From NCBI RefSeq assembly GCF_038007305.1, contig NZ_JBBOWV010000001.1:1065501-1129500 (forward strand): a stretch of DNA of 64,000 nucleotides. Direction: 5' to 3'. A model generated the notes under the pieces. It ran no database searches. It saw only the letters and a list, made by a program, of their open reading frames with translations, and was not told the DNA's origin. Each line of letters opens with the position of its first letter. The stretch's first letter is position 1. A program made the translations under genes and the position numbers. Below are positions 63,256-64,000 of this stretch, one piece after another. This stretch comes from Solibacillus sp. FSL W7-1436 (GTDB lineage Bacteria; Bacillota; Bacilli; Bacillales_A; Planococcaceae).

Positions 63256-64000
63256 CTACTGTTTTGCGGTAGCTCCCGCAATTTGCTCGATTAATGGCGG
63301 CAGCCAATCTTCAAGCTGGCTGAACGAAAATCCTAATTGTTCCGCCTTGTCATTTTTCATATACCATGTTGCGGGAATGGCGTATGGTGAACGGATTTCC
63401 TCTGTTCCAAGCAATGCTATTTTGGCACGTTCGCCTGTTTTTTCTTCAATAAGAGAAATAAGGTCTTTTAAAGAAATGACCCCGTTTGCTGTCGCATTAA
63501 TTGGACCTTCTACATGATCATTACCTGCCCACTGTAAAAATCGAGCCGCTTCTGTTGCCTGAATAAAGGACATTTTTGCATCCGTATTCGAAAATCCGAT
63601 CGGTTCCCTATTAATAATGCGTTCAACATGGAAATGCAGACGGCGAGTATAATCATCTTCCCCCATGACGATCGGGAAACGAACTGCGACTACAGGGAAC
63701 TCGGCAAACTTATAAAATACCGCTTCTGCCAGACGCTTTCCTTCACCATATGTAAATTCATGCGTGTCCCCCATGATGATGCCATATGAATCCGGATCGA
63801 AATCTCCTTCAGAATGCGGCTTGCCATCTGCCTCATATACAGCTAATGTAGATGTAAAAACGAGCTTACCGATTTTCCCGTTGAAAAGATCGCACAGCTG
63901 TTTTGCTTCGTTTGGCGAATAGCAGATATTATCATACACAATATCAAACGTACGATTCTCCAGCGCTTTCTCAAAAGCCGCCGTATCTTTACGGTCCACT
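63256..64000 (-). CDS. NAD-dependent epimerase/dehydratase family protein, 5' truncated at the window edge
   Basis: The frame is open to the right edge, and the first residue in the window is a Val codon (63997-63999), so the start and the Rossmann dinucleotide loop lie outside. The remaining 247 residues show the SDR catalytic VFTSTLAVY and YGEGKRLAE (Tyr-x3-Lys), substrate loop FPVVAVRFPIVMG, and NATANGVISLKDL. Extended SDR; the substrate is not clear. Confidence 0.8.
   Translation of the reverse strand, partial: VDRKDTAAFEKALENRTFDIVYDNICYSPNEAKQLCDLFNGKIGKLVFTSTLAVYEADGKPHSEGDFDPDSYGIIMGDTHEFTYGEGKRLAEAVFYKFAEFPVVAVRFPIVMGEDDYTRRLHFHVERIINREPIGFSNTDAKMSFIQATEAARFLQWAGNDHVEGPINATANGVISLKDLISLIEEKTGERAKIALLGTEEIRSPYAIPATWYMKNDKAEQLGFSFSQLEDWLPPLIEQIAGATAKQ

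Overview
The window is ordinary low-GC Firmicute chromosome, most like the Bacillaceae/Planococcaceae (Lysinibacillus, Solibacillus or Kurthia-like). I base this on AT-rich DNA, strong AGGAGG-type ribosome binding sites with frequent GTG and TTG starts, intrinsic terminators after most genes, and close relatives of Bacillus subtilis genes (CshA, MurF, Ddl, MntR, NiaP, YclNOPQ, YpuA, YhfW, YpfJ, HmoA). The genus is inference. I see no rRNA, tRNA, CRISPR array, insertion sequence, prophage or origin.

Layout. Positions 1-6743 (minus strand) hold the conserved ddl-murF-cshA-ydbS-ydbT neighbourhood, with an alpha/beta hydrolase inserted between murF and cshA, and an unknown gene upstream of ddl. 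Positions 7034-12553 carry rodA, a 45-residue conserved small protein, a DUF1963 protein, cardiolipin synthase, a VanY-type carboxypeptidase and a small membrane protein. Positions 12843-16718 carry an AraC regulator divergent from a LytTR regulator, followed by a succinyl-CoA:acetate CoA-transferase. Positions 16880-24370 hold a YtxH-like stress protein with a sigma-B-type promoter, a 34-residue membrane peptide, YpuA, CvfB, MntR, ComFB, a penicillin acylase and exonuclease III.

Positions 24470-30996 contain murB, a YodB-type HxlR repressor with its azoreductase neighbour, a FrnE-like DsbA protein, a Rieske oxidoreductase, Mn-dependent pyrophosphatase and an RpiR regulator. Positions 31345-35552 contain the niacin transporter NiaP, divergent from thrC-thrB, then an NAD(P)-binding protein. 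Positions 35659-41631 hold a ZIP transporter, a PAP2 phosphatase and an iron island: a four-gene siderophore ABC transporter with Fur-box candidates plus a heme monooxygenase. Positions 41909-45789 carry an N-succinylamino acid racemase/GNAT pair and a POT peptide transporter. Positions 46106-52851 carry hflX, a methyltransferase, the DUF47-Pit phosphate pair and an MMPL transporter.

The least explained stretch is 52926-53302. It holds 13 copies of a TATTAGAA core in two arrays at a nearly exact 21-bp period, each array preceded by a related leader. The remainder, 53373-64000, is mostly minus-strand housekeeping: AI-2E transporter, M3 peptidase, chemotaxis receptor, YebC, YpfJ, a tyrosine phosphatase, PlsC and a truncated epimerase at the edge.
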